NCBI GenBank assembly: GCA_000432775.1
Contig: HF990417.1
Coordinates: 100,421 to 112,619 of the forward strand
Origin: Alistipes sp. CAG:831
Lineage (GTDB): Bacteria; Bacteroidota; Bacteroidia; Bacteroidales; UBA932
Reading direction: 5' to 3'
Length of the DNA: 12,199 nt
The notes under the pieces are model-generated. The model made no database searches. It was not told the DNA's origin and was given only the letters and a program-made list of their open reading frames with translations. Both the position numbers and the translations under genes were made by a program. Shown in pieces: positions 1-7,263 of this stretch (position 1 is the first letter of the stretch; each line of letters starts with the position of its first letter).

Positions 1-318
1 GAGCTCTTCCGACCGGCTGACATAGTCCTCGATCATGGCTTTCAGTGTAGCCTGGGCTTTCTTCGATGCCTTGGCGAAACCGTAGCCTGGAAGGTCTACC
101 AGATACCACTTGTTGTTGATCAGGAAATGGTTGACCAGTATCGTCTTCCCAGGCATGGACGATGTCTTGGCGAGGTCCTTGCGGGCGCACAGCATGTTGA
201 TCAGCGAGGATTTGCCCACGTTGGAGCGTCCTATGAACGCATATTCGGGAGCCTTCAGTTTTGGCTTCCGGGACACGTCCGTGCTGCTTCCCTGGAATAT
301 GGCCGTCTTGATTATCAT
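1..318 (-). CDS. engB: Ribosome biogenesis GTPase EngB/YsxC (YihA), 5' part only
   Basis: This is the first 106 codons of an EngB (YsxC/YihA) GTPase, a cytoplasmic protein known to assist assembly of the large ribosomal subunit. The start is ATG at 318-316, and the frame stays open to the window edge. Visible motifs are the P-loop G1 GRSNVGKSS (about residues 30-38), the switch-I/G2 segment KTSSMPGKT (51-59) and the G3 motif DLPG within LVDLPGYG (74-80). The family is about 200 residues long, so the second half, including G4 (TKxD) and G5, lies outside the window. It is transcribed away from xseA. A TACTTTTG -7 element lies 17 bases upstream of the start. The identification is secure, but the completeness of the gene cannot be judged here. 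Confidence 0.95.
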   Translation of the reverse strand, partial: MIIKTAIFQGSSTDVSRKPKLKAPEYAFIGRSNVGKSSLINMLCARKDLAKTSSMPGKTILVNHFLINNKWYLVDLPGYGFAKASKKAQATLKAMIEDYVSRSEEL

Positions 319-334
319 ACCTTGATTAAAATGG

Positions 335-366
335 CAAAAGTAGCAAATTTTCCATATCATGCCAAG
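335..366 (-). promoter_or_regulatory. Putative Bacteroidota-type promoter of engB
   Basis: Read on the minus strand, CTTG (366-363), 20 spacer bases and TACTTTTG (342-335) match the Bacteroidota sigma-ABfr pattern TTTG / TAnnTTTG. The -7 element is an exact match and the -33 element is one base off. The expected transcription start is about ten bases before the engB ATG at 318, giving a very short leader. The placement and the exact -7 element make it likely, but it rests on pattern matching alone. Confidence 0.55.
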
Positions 367-393
367 ACTTTTTCAAAGTGCTGCCGGGAAGCG

Positions 394-421
394 TTTATTT
401 CGAGGATTTGTGCTAAATTTG
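394..421 (+). promoter_or_regulatory. Putative promoter of the xseA-xseB-glycogen gene string
   Basis: TAAATTTG at 414-421 is an exact match to the Bacteroidota -7 consensus TAnnTTTG. The best upstream partner is TTTA at 394-397 with a 16-base spacer, which is shorter than usual and has an imperfect -33 element. Transcription would start near 428, leaving a leader of about 18 to 30 bases before the candidate xseA starts at 446 and 458. It lies about 27 bases from the outer end of the divergent engB promoter. No other good -7 match lies upstream of xseA in this gap. Confidence 0.45.
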
Positions 422-445
422 CTCAGTGTAAAATTGATAATCTAT

Positions 446-1786
446 ATGCAGGAATTCATGACATTGACGCAGTTGCTGCGGATAGTACGGGGGGCTGTGG
501 CGGAAGCTTTCCCGGCTCCGGTCTGGGTGCGGGGAGAGATACATGAAATCAAAACGTACAATAGCGGACACTGCTACATCGAACTGGTGGAGAAGGGTTC
601 CGGACGGGAATTGTTCAGCGCCAAGGTTCAGGCGGTCCTCTGGAGGAACAGGCGGGCTCTGGTCGAGGCGGCCTTCTATCAGGGTACGGGACGCAGGTTG
701 GAGGTGGGAATGACTGTGCTGGTCAAGGTGAGGGTGCAGTATTCGGAGGTCTACGGTATGAGCCTTAGCATCGAGGACATTGACCCGGCGTTTACCCTCG
801 GGGAGGTGGAGCTGGTCCGGCAGCGGACTCTCGAGAGGCTGCGTAAGGAGGGAATGCTGGACATGAACGGCACTCTGCCTATGCCCCGGCTTCCGAGGCG
901 TTTTGCCCTGATCACTTCGGAGACTGCTGCGGGATACGGGGACTTCATGCACCACCTCTATGACAATGGCTATGGCTTCCGTTTTTACACCCGTCTGTAT
1001 CAGGCTCCTATGCAGGGGTCGACGGCGCCCGGCGGCATTATCGCCGCCCTGGATGCGATAATGGCCGACGTGGATGCAGGTGAGGTCTATGACGCCGTGC
1101 TGCTCCTGCGCGGAGGCGGGGCCGTGGCCGACCTGGTCTGCTTCGACGACTACGACCTGGCCGTCAACATCGCCCAGTTCCCGCTTCCCGTGATGGTGGC
1201 CGTGGGGCACGAGCGCGACACCCATATCTGTGACATGGTAGCCGCCATATCTGTCAAGACTCCTACGGCGCTTGCCGACTATATCGTGAATGCATTTATC
1301 GAGGAGGACGCTTCTCTGACGGCTATAGGAGACCGCCTCCGGTCGTCGGTGACACTAAGGCTCGACGGTATGCGCCAGCGGCTGGAGCAGACCGCCCGCC
1401 GCCTGGGCTCGGGCGCCGATATGCGCTGCCGTCTGGAGCGCAACCGGATGGACATGCTCCTGATGCGTATGAGAAAGGGCGTCACCCTTCGCTCCGGTAA
1501 CGCTCAGAACTCCCTGAACATCCTCTGGATGCGGGTTAAGAGCGGTACTGCCCTGCGTCTGAAAGCCGAGTCCGGCCGTCTGGATATGCTCGAGCTCCGT
1601 ATCCGCAAGGGCGATCCTGTGGCCATGCTCCGCCCCGGCAGTGCCTATGTCCTGCGCGCCGGCCGTCCCGTGGAGTCCTCCGCGGACCTTGTTCCCGGTG
1701 ACAGCCTTGACCTGCTCCTCCGCGACGGCACCGCCCGCTGTCTCGTCGAATCCGTGATGCAGGAACAGAACTTGCGCGGAATCTGA
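446..1786 (+). CDS. xseA: Exodeoxyribonuclease VII large subunit
   Basis: This is the catalytic large subunit of exonuclease VII, which with several XseB copies degrades single-stranded DNA to oligonucleotides. The 446-residue protein has an N-terminal OB-fold-like nucleic-acid-binding domain (about 1-115, including SGHCYIELVEK and VEVG-like strands), then the catalytic domain. Family motifs are SETAAGYGDF (158-167), LLRGGGAVADL (220-230) and GHERDTHICDMVA (254-266) followed by KTPTALA (271-277). A helical region with 22-residue repeats (about 312-399) follows, then the C-terminal segment with LVPGDSLDLLLRDG. I chose ATG 446 because it gives the N-terminal length expected for the family. ATG 458, preceded by AGGA at 450-453, is an alternative. 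An in-frame ATG at 359 lies upstream of the likely promoter and would add unrelated residues. XseB follows after 41 AT-rich bases. Confidence 0.95.
   Translation: MQEFMTLTQLLRIVRGAVAEAFPAPVWVRGEIHEIKTYNSGHCYIELVEKGSGRELFSAKVQAVLWRNRRALVEAAFYQGTGRRLEVGMTVLVKVRVQYSEVYGMSLSIEDIDPAFTLGEVELVRQRTLERLRKEGMLDMNGTLPMPRLPRRFALITSETAAGYGDFMHHLYDNGYGFRFYTRLYQAPMQGSTAPGGIIAALDAIMADVDAGEVYDAVLLLRGGGAVADLVCFDDYDLAVNIAQFPLPVMVAVGHERDTHICDMVAAISVKTPTALADYIVNAFIEEDASLTAIGDRLRSSVTLRLDGMRQRLEQTARRLGSGADMRCRLERNRMDMLLMRMRKGVTLRSGNAQNSLNILWMRVKSGTALRLKAESGRLDMLELRIRKGDPVAMLRPGSAYVLRAGRPVESSADLVPGDSLDLLLRDGTARCLVESVMQEQNLRGI
1379..1642 (+). repeat. Four tandem 22-residue (66-base) repeat units within xseA
   Basis: The helical C-terminal region of XseA shows units beginning at residues 312 (RLEQT), 334 (RMDML), 356 (SLNIL) and 378 (RLDML), spaced exactly 22 residues apart. 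The last three each continue as an MR/LR-x-R/K-KG or -SG segment (RMRKG, RVKSG, RIRKG). The units have diverged at the DNA level, so this is an old protein repeat, not a recent DNA duplication. In the family this region forms the long coiled coil on which XseB subunits assemble. A one-to-one match of repeats to XseB-binding sites is my inference. Confidence 0.75.
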
Positions 1787-1827
1787 TTTTTTAGTAAATT
1801 GCAACGGCTTTTTAAATTTTTCAAAAT

Positions 1828-2025
1828 ATGGCAGAACTGGAAAAAATGAAATATGAGGAGGCGCTGGGGCGTCTGGAAAAGATTGTGGCTCAGATCGAGG
1901 ATCCGCAGACTGCGGTGGGGGATATCCCGGCAAAGGTGAAGGAGGCGGCAGCGCTGTTGACATATTGCCGCAGGATGCTCAAGGATAGTGAGGAAAGCAT
2001 AGGAAAAATACTCGAGGAACAATAA
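1828..2025 (+). CDS. xseB: Exodeoxyribonuclease VII small subunit
   Basis: This 65-residue protein is the small, non-catalytic subunit of exonuclease VII, which binds the coiled-coil part of XseA and is needed for nuclease activity. It has the normal family length and the typical two-helix pattern: YEEALGRLEKIVAQIED (residues 9-25), then a loop and an amphipathic helix with LLTYCRRMLKDSEESIGKIL (43-62). It follows xseA by 41 bases, as is common for this pair. ATG 1828 is taken as the start. ATG 1846 (residue 7) would still keep the whole conserved core and cannot be excluded. No convincing Shine-Dalgarno site precedes either. The branching-enzyme gene starts only 11 bases after its stop, so the two are probably co-transcribed. 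Confidence 0.94.
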   Translation: MAELEKMKYEEALGRLEKIVAQIEDPQTAVGDIPAKVKEAAALLTYCRRMLKDSEESIGKILEEQ

Positions 2026-2036
2026 AAACAGCAGAT

Positions 2037-4010
2037 ATGATCTACGATACCGACCCTTATTTGTCTCCCTACCGCGGACAGATAGACAGACGCTACAGGG
2101 AGCTGGTAATCAGAAAACAGGAACTGGCCGGATACGGCAGGCGGATTGCCGATGCGGTGAACAACCATCTGTACTACGGAGTACACGCCGACAGGAAGGA
2201 GGTGGTCTTCAGGGAATGGGCTCCGAACGCCACGGCGATGTACGTTATCGGGGATTTCAACGACTGGCAGAAAAATGCGAAATACCGTATGAACCCTGTC
2301 GGAGGCGGTAACTGGGAACTCCGCCTGCCGGCCGCGGAGGTGCCTCACGGCTCTCTGTTCAAATGGATAGTGGAATGGAACGGCGGCAGCGGCGAGAGGC
2401 TTCCGGCATACGCTGTACGCTGCGTCCAGGACCCGGAGACGAAGATTTTCTCCGCCCAGGTATGGCTCCCTCCCAGGAAATACCGCTGGAGGCACACCCG
2501 TTTCGTCCCGCATAACCGCTGCCCCCTCATCTATGAGGCGCATATAGGCATGAGTTCGGAGGAGGAGAAGGTGGCCTCGTTTGACGAGTTCCGTCAGAAC
2601 GTCCTGCCGCGCATCCGCGACCTCGGGTACAACACCCTGCAGATCATGGCTCTTCAGGAGCATCCCTACTACGGCTCTTTCGGCTATCAGGTGTCCAATT
2701 TCTTCGCCCTGAGCTCCAGGTTCGGCACTCCGGAGGAGTTCAAGGCCCTGGTGGACGAGGCGCACGGGATGGGTATCGCCGTGGTCATGGACCTGGTGCA
2801 CTCCCACGCGGTGGACAATGAGGTGGAGGGTATCGGGATGCTTGACGGGACGGAATACCTCTACTGTCATGCCGGTGCCAGAGGACGGCATCCTGCATGG
2901 GGCTCGCGCTGTTTCAACTACGGCAAGCCCTCGACGGTCCATTTCCTGCTCTCGAACATCAAGTTCTGGATGGAGGAATATCATATCGACGGTTTCCGTT
3001 TCGACGGAGTGACCAGCATGATATATCTGGATCACGGTCTGGGCAAGGACTTTACGGACTATTCCTGCTATTTCGACGGCAATCAGGACGAGGATGCCCT
3101 GCTGTACCTCGGCCTGGCCAACACCATGATAAAGGAGATAAATCCCAAGGCTATAACGATAGCGGAGGATGTCAGCGGCATGCCCGGACTGGCGGCTCCG
3201 ACGGGCGTCGGGGGCATCGGTTTCGACTTCCGCCTGAGCATGGGTATCGCTGACCACTGGATCAAGTGGATAAAGGAGCGCAGGGACGAGGACTGGAGCA
3301 TGGGCGAGATTTACTACGAGCTGACCAACAAGCGTGCGGATGAGCGTACTGTCTCCTATGCCGAGTGCCACGACCAGGCCCTGGTGGGCGACAAGACGAT
3401 TATTTTCCGCCTGATGGACAAGGAGATGTACACGGCCATGAACAAGGCTTCGCAGAATCTTACCGTCGAGCGCGGCATGGCCCTGCACAAGATGATCCGC
3501 CTGGTGACCATCGCCACGGCCGGGGACGGCTACCTGAACTTCATGGGCAATGAGTTCGGCCACCCCGAGTGGATAGACTTTCCGCGCGAGGGGAACGGCT
3601 GGTCTTATTTCTATGCCCGCCGCCAGTGGTCCCTGTCAGACAATCCGGACCTGCGCTACGGTGAGCTCCGGGATTTTGACCGGGCGATGATACATCTTTT
3701 CGCGGAAAACAACATTCTGACCGAGCGTCCGGTCCAACTTTACGTGGACGAGGACCGAAAAGTTTTGATTTTTGCAAGAGGATGTTTTATCTTTGCGCTC
3801 AATTTCCACCCCTCTGAGTCGGTGGCAGACTTCAAGTTCCGGGCACCGGCGGGAGAATACAGGCAAGTGCTTGATACAGATGCGCCTGAATTCGGAGGAT
3901 TCGGTCGGAATGATGAGAACACGGCTCATTTTACCGTGAGAGATAACGACTGTGACACACTTTCCCTTTACCTGCCCAGCAGGTCGGCCATAGTCCTGAA
4001 AAGAAAGTAA
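2037..4010 (+). CDS. glgB: 1,4-alpha-glucan branching enzyme, eukaryote-like GH13_8 type
   Basis: This 657-residue cytoplasmic enzyme cuts alpha-1,4 glucan chains and re-attaches them by alpha-1,6 bonds to form glycogen branches. Order of parts: an N-terminal helical segment, a CBM48 beta-sandwich (about 45-140, with FREWAPNATAMYVIGDFNDW), the GH13 (beta/alpha)8 barrel, and a C-terminal beta domain (about 560-657). The four GH13 regions are MDLVHSHA (251-258), GFRFDGVTS with nucleophile Asp323, TIAEDVSG with acid/base Glu377, and YAECHDQALVGDKT with Asp446. VHSHA and HDQALVGDKT are hallmarks of the animal/fungal-type subfamily GH13_8, not of E. coli GlgB. Cys444 stands where Ser is usual (ESHDQ). 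It starts 11 bases after xseB and ends 17 bases before the debranching gene. A likely internal promoter lies near its 3' end. Confidence 0.95.
   Translation: MIYDTDPYLSPYRGQIDRRYRELVIRKQELAGYGRRIADAVNNHLYYGVHADRKEVVFREWAPNATAMYVIGDFNDWQKNAKYRMNPVGGGNWELRLPAAEVPHGSLFKWIVEWNGGSGERLPAYAVRCVQDPETKIFSAQVWLPPRKYRWRHTRFVPHNRCPLIYEAHIGMSSEEEKVASFDEFRQNVLPRIRDLGYNTLQIMALQEHPYYGSFGYQVSNFFALSSRFGTPEEFKALVDEAHGMGIAVVMDLVHSHAVDNEVEGIGMLDGTEYLYCHAGARGRHPAWGSRCFNYGKPSTVHFLLSNIKFWMEEYHIDGFRFDGVTSMIYLDHGLGKDFTDYSCYFDGNQDEDALLYLGLANTMIKEINPKAITIAEDVSGMPGLAAPTGVGGIGFDFRLSMGIADHWIKWIKERRDEDWSMGEIYYELTNKRADERTVSYAECHDQALVGDKTIIFRLMDKEMYTAMNKASQNLTVERGMALHKMIRLVTIATAGDGYLNFMGNEFGHPEWIDFPREGNGWSYFYARRQWSLSDNPDLRYGELRDFDRAMIHLFAENNILTERPVQLYVDEDRKVLIFARGCFIFALNFHPSESVADFKFRAPAGEYRQVLDTDAPEFGGFGRNDENTAHFTVRDNDCDTLSLYLPSRSAIVLKRK
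3764..3795 (+). promoter_or_regulatory. Putative internal promoter inside the branching-enzyme gene
   Basis: TTTG (3764-3767), 20 bases and TATCTTTG (3788-3795) match both parts of the Bacteroidota housekeeping promoter consensus exactly. The site lies in a noticeably AT-rich patch (about 3757-3795) of an otherwise GC-rich gene. A transcript from it would begin near 3802, about 225 bases before the debranching-enzyme start at 4028, and would drive the four downstream glycogen genes without xseAB or glgB. The same bases encode an ordinary beta-strand region (VLIFARGCFIFAL), so a chance match remains possible. Confidence 0.45.
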
Positions 4011-4027
4011 CATATTATTAAAGGTAT

Positions 4028-5974
4028 ATGTCGTATCTTAAATTTGACAAAGAAGAATTGGTGAATCTGGAGTACTCTCTGGTCAGGGAAGTGCTCGCCA
4101 CCAATAAGACCGGCGGATATCTGAACACTACGCTCGTAGGCTGCAATACCCGCAAGTACCACGGTCTGTTTGTGCTCCCCGTCAAGAACTTCGACAACAG
4201 AAGGTATGTCCTTCTGTCCTCGCTGGATGAGACCCTTATCCAGCATGGCCGGGAATTCAATCTCGGCATTCACTGTTATGGCAAGAACAACTATGAGCCC
4301 CGAGGACACAAATACATCGTGGATTTCGAGTTCGACAAGTACCCCACGATTACCTACAGGATCGGAGGCATCCTCTTCAGCAAGTCCATGCTCTTCCTGC
4401 ACAACAAGGAACAGCTGCTGATCAAGTACACCCTGCTGGACGCTCACTCAGCCACCACGCTGCGCCTCAGGCCCTTCCTCTCATTCAGGGAGATACACAC
4501 CCTGACCCATGCCAATGATGATGCAGACCGCGGCTATGTGACCGTCGAGAACGGAGCATCCTATAGGCTATACGACGGTTTCCCTACGGTCAATATCCAG
4601 ACCAACAAGCAGAACGACTATTTCCATAATCCCGACTGGTACTACAACATCGAGTATCTCGAGGAGAAACGCCGCGGTTTCCAGTATAAGGAGGACCTCT
4701 ATACGCCCGGATATTTCGAACTCCCCATTAAGAAGGGCGAGTCGGTGGTGGTTTCCGTATCCACATCGCCGGTAGCCGTCAAAGGGCTGTCCGGAGTGTT
4801 TACCCGTGAGGCCGCCAGGAGGATTTCCCTCCAGAGCTACGACGACTGCCTGCACCGTGCGGCCAAGCAGTTCATCGTCAATAGCGGAAAGGGACTCAAG
4901 GAGATATATTCCGGTTATACATGGCTGGGAAAGGGCCTTCGCGAGACTTTGATTGCCCTGCCCGGGCTGACTCTCTTTGCCGACGGCGATACTGCCCAGT
5001 TCGAGGATGTGCTTGAGAGTACGTTCAAGATATACAACCATCAGCTCCTGCACGGTTCAAAGCAGGTGGACGCTGCCCTGTGGCTGTTCTGGGTTATCCA
5101 GCAGTATGCCGCCTTTACCGGTGACGCCCAGGGTGTATGGCTGAAATACCGCACAAGGCTCAAGGCTATCCTCAAGAGCTTCCTGGACGGAGGCCGCATG
5201 GGAGTGTCCCTGGCCGACAACGGTCTGCTGTGGGTCAGGATGAACGGAGTGGCCATGACCTGGATGAATGCCTACGACAAGGACGGGGTGCCCGTCACCG
5301 AGCGCAGCGGCTTCCAGGTGGAGACCAACGCATTCTGGTACAATGCCGTATGCTACATGATCGATATGGAGACCAAGTACGGCTCAGATACCCGTTTCGT
5401 CTATCAGCTCCAGGCTGTCAAGGATAAGCTGGATGCCAGTTTCTACAACGTCTTCTGGAATGAGGAGCGCCAGCATCTGGCCGACTACGTGGATGAGAAC
5501 GGACAGAATGTCTTCACCCGCCCCAACCAGATATTCGCCTGCAGCCTGGACTACTCTCCTCTGAGTGAGGAAGTCAAAGGCAAGATAATGGAGGCTGTCA
5601 AGAGGGAACTGCTCACCGAGCGCGGTATCCGGACCCTCTCTCCCAAAAACTCTCTCTACAAGGGAATCTACGATGGAAATCAGGATCAGAGAGACCATTC
5701 CTACCATCAGGGCTCGACCCGTGTATGGCTCCTGACCTACTATATCGAGGCCATGCTGAAACTCTACGGCGGCATGTCCGTCCGCAGGGCATCAGAACTG
5801 ATCAATGCATTCGAGGAGGATATCGAGCGTCACGGCATCGGGGCCATCTGCGAGCTCTACGACGGCGATCCCCCGCACAATCCTCACGGAGCCATATCCA
5901 GCGCAGTGGCCACGGCATCCCTGCTTCGTTCCGAATATTTAGTAAACAAATATAAACAAACGGAGGAGATATGA
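4028..5974 (+). CDS. Glycogen debranching enzyme, bacterial/archaeal GDE type (GH133 amylo-alpha-1,6-glucosidase domain)
   Basis: This 648-residue protein belongs to the archaeal/bacterial glycogen debranching family, which hydrolyses alpha-1,6 branch stubs. The N-terminal beta-rich GDE_N domain (about 15-255) begins with TNKTGGYLNTTLVGCNTRKYHGL (25-47) and includes LSSLDETLIQHG (63-74). The C-terminal (alpha/alpha)6 domain (about 275-640) contains IALPGLTLF (309-317), MTWMNAY (410-416), VETNAFWYNAV (431-441), SYHQGSTRVWLL (558-569) and CELYDGDPPHNPHGAIS (608-624). Glu609 is the expected catalytic base. Two motifs deviate: WGRDT-like is GLRET (303-307), and TWMD-like is TWMN, with Asn414 where many family members have the acid Asp. 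Related Bacteroidales proteins, as I remember them, also have Asn here. It starts 17 bases after glgB and overlaps the next gene by ATGA at 5971-5974, suggesting translational coupling. Confidence 0.92.
   Translation: MSYLKFDKEELVNLEYSLVREVLATNKTGGYLNTTLVGCNTRKYHGLFVLPVKNFDNRRYVLLSSLDETLIQHGREFNLGIHCYGKNNYEPRGHKYIVDFEFDKYPTITYRIGGILFSKSMLFLHNKEQLLIKYTLLDAHSATTLRLRPFLSFREIHTLTHANDDADRGYVTVENGASYRLYDGFPTVNIQTNKQNDYFHNPDWYYNIEYLEEKRRGFQYKEDLYTPGYFELPIKKGESVVVSVSTSPVAVKGLSGVFTREAARRISLQSYDDCLHRAAKQFIVNSGKGLKEIYSGYTWLGKGLRETLIALPGLTLFADGDTAQFEDVLESTFKIYNHQLLHGSKQVDAALWLFWVIQQYAAFTGDAQGVWLKYRTRLKAILKSFLDGGRMGVSLADNGLLWVRMNGVAMTWMNAYDKDGVPVTERSGFQVETNAFWYNAVCYMIDMETKYGSDTRFVYQLQAVKDKLDASFYNVFWNEERQHLADYVDENGQNVFTRPNQIFACSLDYSPLSEEVKGKIMEAVKRELLTERGIRTLSPKNSLYKGIYDGNQDQRDHSYHQGSTRVWLLTYYIEAMLKLYGGMSVRRASELINAFEEDIERHGIGAICELYDGDPPHNPHGAISSAVATASLLRSEYLVNKYKQTEEI
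5962..5968 (+). promoter_or_regulatory. Strong Shine-Dalgarno site for the GT4 gene
   Basis: GGAGGAG lies within the last codons of the debranching gene, two bases before ATG 5971 (GGAG to ATG spacing about 5). It is the only strong ribosome-binding site seen in front of any gene in the window. Together with the ATGA stop/start overlap it fixes this start and suggests translation coupled to the upstream gene. Confidence 0.7.
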
Positions 5975-7251
5975 GAGTCTTAATGTTCGGATGGGAGTTT
6001 CCGCCCCATATCTCGGGCGGACTCGGAACGGCCTGCTACGGCATGGTCAGAGGCTTGGCCAACAATGATGTGGATGTTCTTTTCGTAATGCCTTCGGCAT
6101 CCGGGGACGAGGACGGCTCAGTGGCGCATATCATCAATGCGAGCGATGTGGAGGCCACGGACATCAAGTGCAGTCCCATGGATTTCCTGCAGAGGATCAA
6201 TTTTCTCAGGATAGGCTCCAACATGGTGCCTTACGTTGATCCCCGGGATTTCACGGAGATGGTCGAGGAAGACAGGCACAATCAGGTCAATGACTTCAAA
6301 ATCAACTTCAAGCAGAAATACAAATTCTCCGGCAAGTACGGCACCAACCTCATGGAGGAGGTGGCCCGCTACGCCCTCGTGGGAGGAACCATCGCCCTGC
6401 AGAATGATTTCGACATCATTCATGCGCACGACTGGCTGACCTACGCGGCGGGAGTGGCTGCCAAGAGACTGACAGGCAAGCCGCTGGTGGTCCATGTCCA
6501 TGCCACGGAGTTCGACCGTACCGGCGAGAATGTCAACACTCAGGTCTATGCCCTCGAGAAGATGGGCATGGAGGCGGCTGACAGGGTCATTACAGTCAGC
6601 AACCTCACCCGCAACATCGTCATCAACCGTTACGGCATCTCGCCCGACAAGGTGGTTACGGTCCATAATGCAGTGGACTTCAGCGGCCGCAACGAGATAG
6701 ACGTGCAGCGCGGAGTGCCCGAGAAGGTAGTCACCTTCCTGGGCCGCATCACCTTCCAGAAAGGACCGGAGTACTTTATCGAGGCCGCCAACAAGGTCCT
6801 CAAATACTATAAGAATGTGCGTTTCGTGATGGCCGGCAGCGGTGACCTTCTCAACCGCTCGATCCGTCGTGTCGCCAAGCTGGGCATATCGGACAGATTC
6901 CATTTCACCGGCTTCCTCCGCGGAGCCGACGTACAGAGGATGTTCGCCATATCCGACGTGTACGTGATGCCCTCTGTCTCGGAGCCTTTCGGTATCTCTC
7001 CGCTCGAGGCGATGAGGACGGGAGTGCCCACCATCATTTCCAAGCAGTCGGGCGTGGCTGAAGTCCTGAAACATTCCATCAAGGTGGACTTCTGGGACAT
7101 TGACGCCATGGCCGATGCCATCTACGGCCTTCTCAAGTATCCCGCCCTTGCGGATATGTCGTCCCGCTGCGGACTGGAGGAGGTGAACACCCTCAAGTGG
7201 AACAACGCAGCACAGAAAATCAAACAAGTTTATTTGTCAACATTGGATTAA
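5971..7251 (+). CDS. GT4-family glycosyltransferase, probable glycogen/alpha-glucan synthase
   Basis: This 426-residue GT-B glycosyltransferase probably transfers glucose from a nucleotide sugar onto an alpha-glucan or a small acceptor. The N-terminal Rossmann domain starts with the acceptor/donor loop FGWEFPPHISGGLGTA (6-21) and includes IIHAHDWLTYAAG (149-161) and VVHVHATEFDR (173-183). The C-terminal domain has FLGRITFQKGPEYFIEA with Arg259 and Lys264, expected to contact the donor phosphates. It also has the E-X7-E signature SEPFGISPLEAM with Glu338 and Glu346, typical of retaining GT4/GT5 enzymes. There is no signal peptide or membrane segment. Lying between a debranching enzyme and a GH57 amylase, a glucan role is strongly implied. 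The exact donor (UDP- or ADP-glucose) and acceptor cannot be read from sequence. It could make maltooligosaccharide or primer, since a second synthase is encoded downstream. The GH57 gene follows after 12 bases. Confidence 0.9.
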   Translation: MRVLMFGWEFPPHISGGLGTACYGMVRGLANNDVDVLFVMPSASGDEDGSVAHIINASDVEATDIKCSPMDFLQRINFLRIGSNMVPYVDPRDFTEMVEEDRHNQVNDFKINFKQKYKFSGKYGTNLMEEVARYALVGGTIALQNDFDIIHAHDWLTYAAGVAAKRLTGKPLVVHVHATEFDRTGENVNTQVYALEKMGMEAADRVITVSNLTRNIVINRYGISPDKVVTVHNAVDFSGRNEIDVQRGVPEKVVTFLGRITFQKGPEYFIEAANKVLKYYKNVRFVMAGSGDLLNRSIRRVAKLGISDRFHFTGFLRGADVQRMFAISDVYVMPSVSEPFGISPLEAMRTGVPTIISKQSGVAEVLKHSIKVDFWDIDAMADAIYGLLKYPALADMSSRCGLEEVNTLKWNNAAQKIKQVYLSTLD

Positions 7252-7263
7252 AAGCACATTATT

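Noticed and set aside
359..445. Upstream in-frame extension of xseA starting at ATG 359
   Set aside because: It would add 29 residues not expected for the family and would place the start before the best promoter match at 414-421. Starts at 446 or 458 fit the family's N-terminus.
1790..1820. Weak promoter-like TTTA-N19-TAAATTTT before xseB
   Set aside because: Both boxes are imperfect, and the start would fall only a few bases before the xseB ATG. The gap is simply AT-rich.
1890..3563. Long minus-strand open frame (557 codons) opposite the branching enzyme
   Set aside because: It is in the same codon-on-codon register as the sense gene, as are the antisense frames at 413-1225, 6118-7227, 7489-8127 and 10482-11795. 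The common register shows a codon-usage shadow, not independent genes.
4039..4046. TAAATTTG, an exact -7 match at the start of the debranching gene
   Set aside because: It lies just inside the coding region downstream of ATG 4028, and no TTTG-like box lies at the right distance upstream.
5947..5954. Minus-strand TATATTTG at the end of the debranching gene
   Set aside because: There is no -33 partner at a suitable distance and no minus-strand gene for it to serve.
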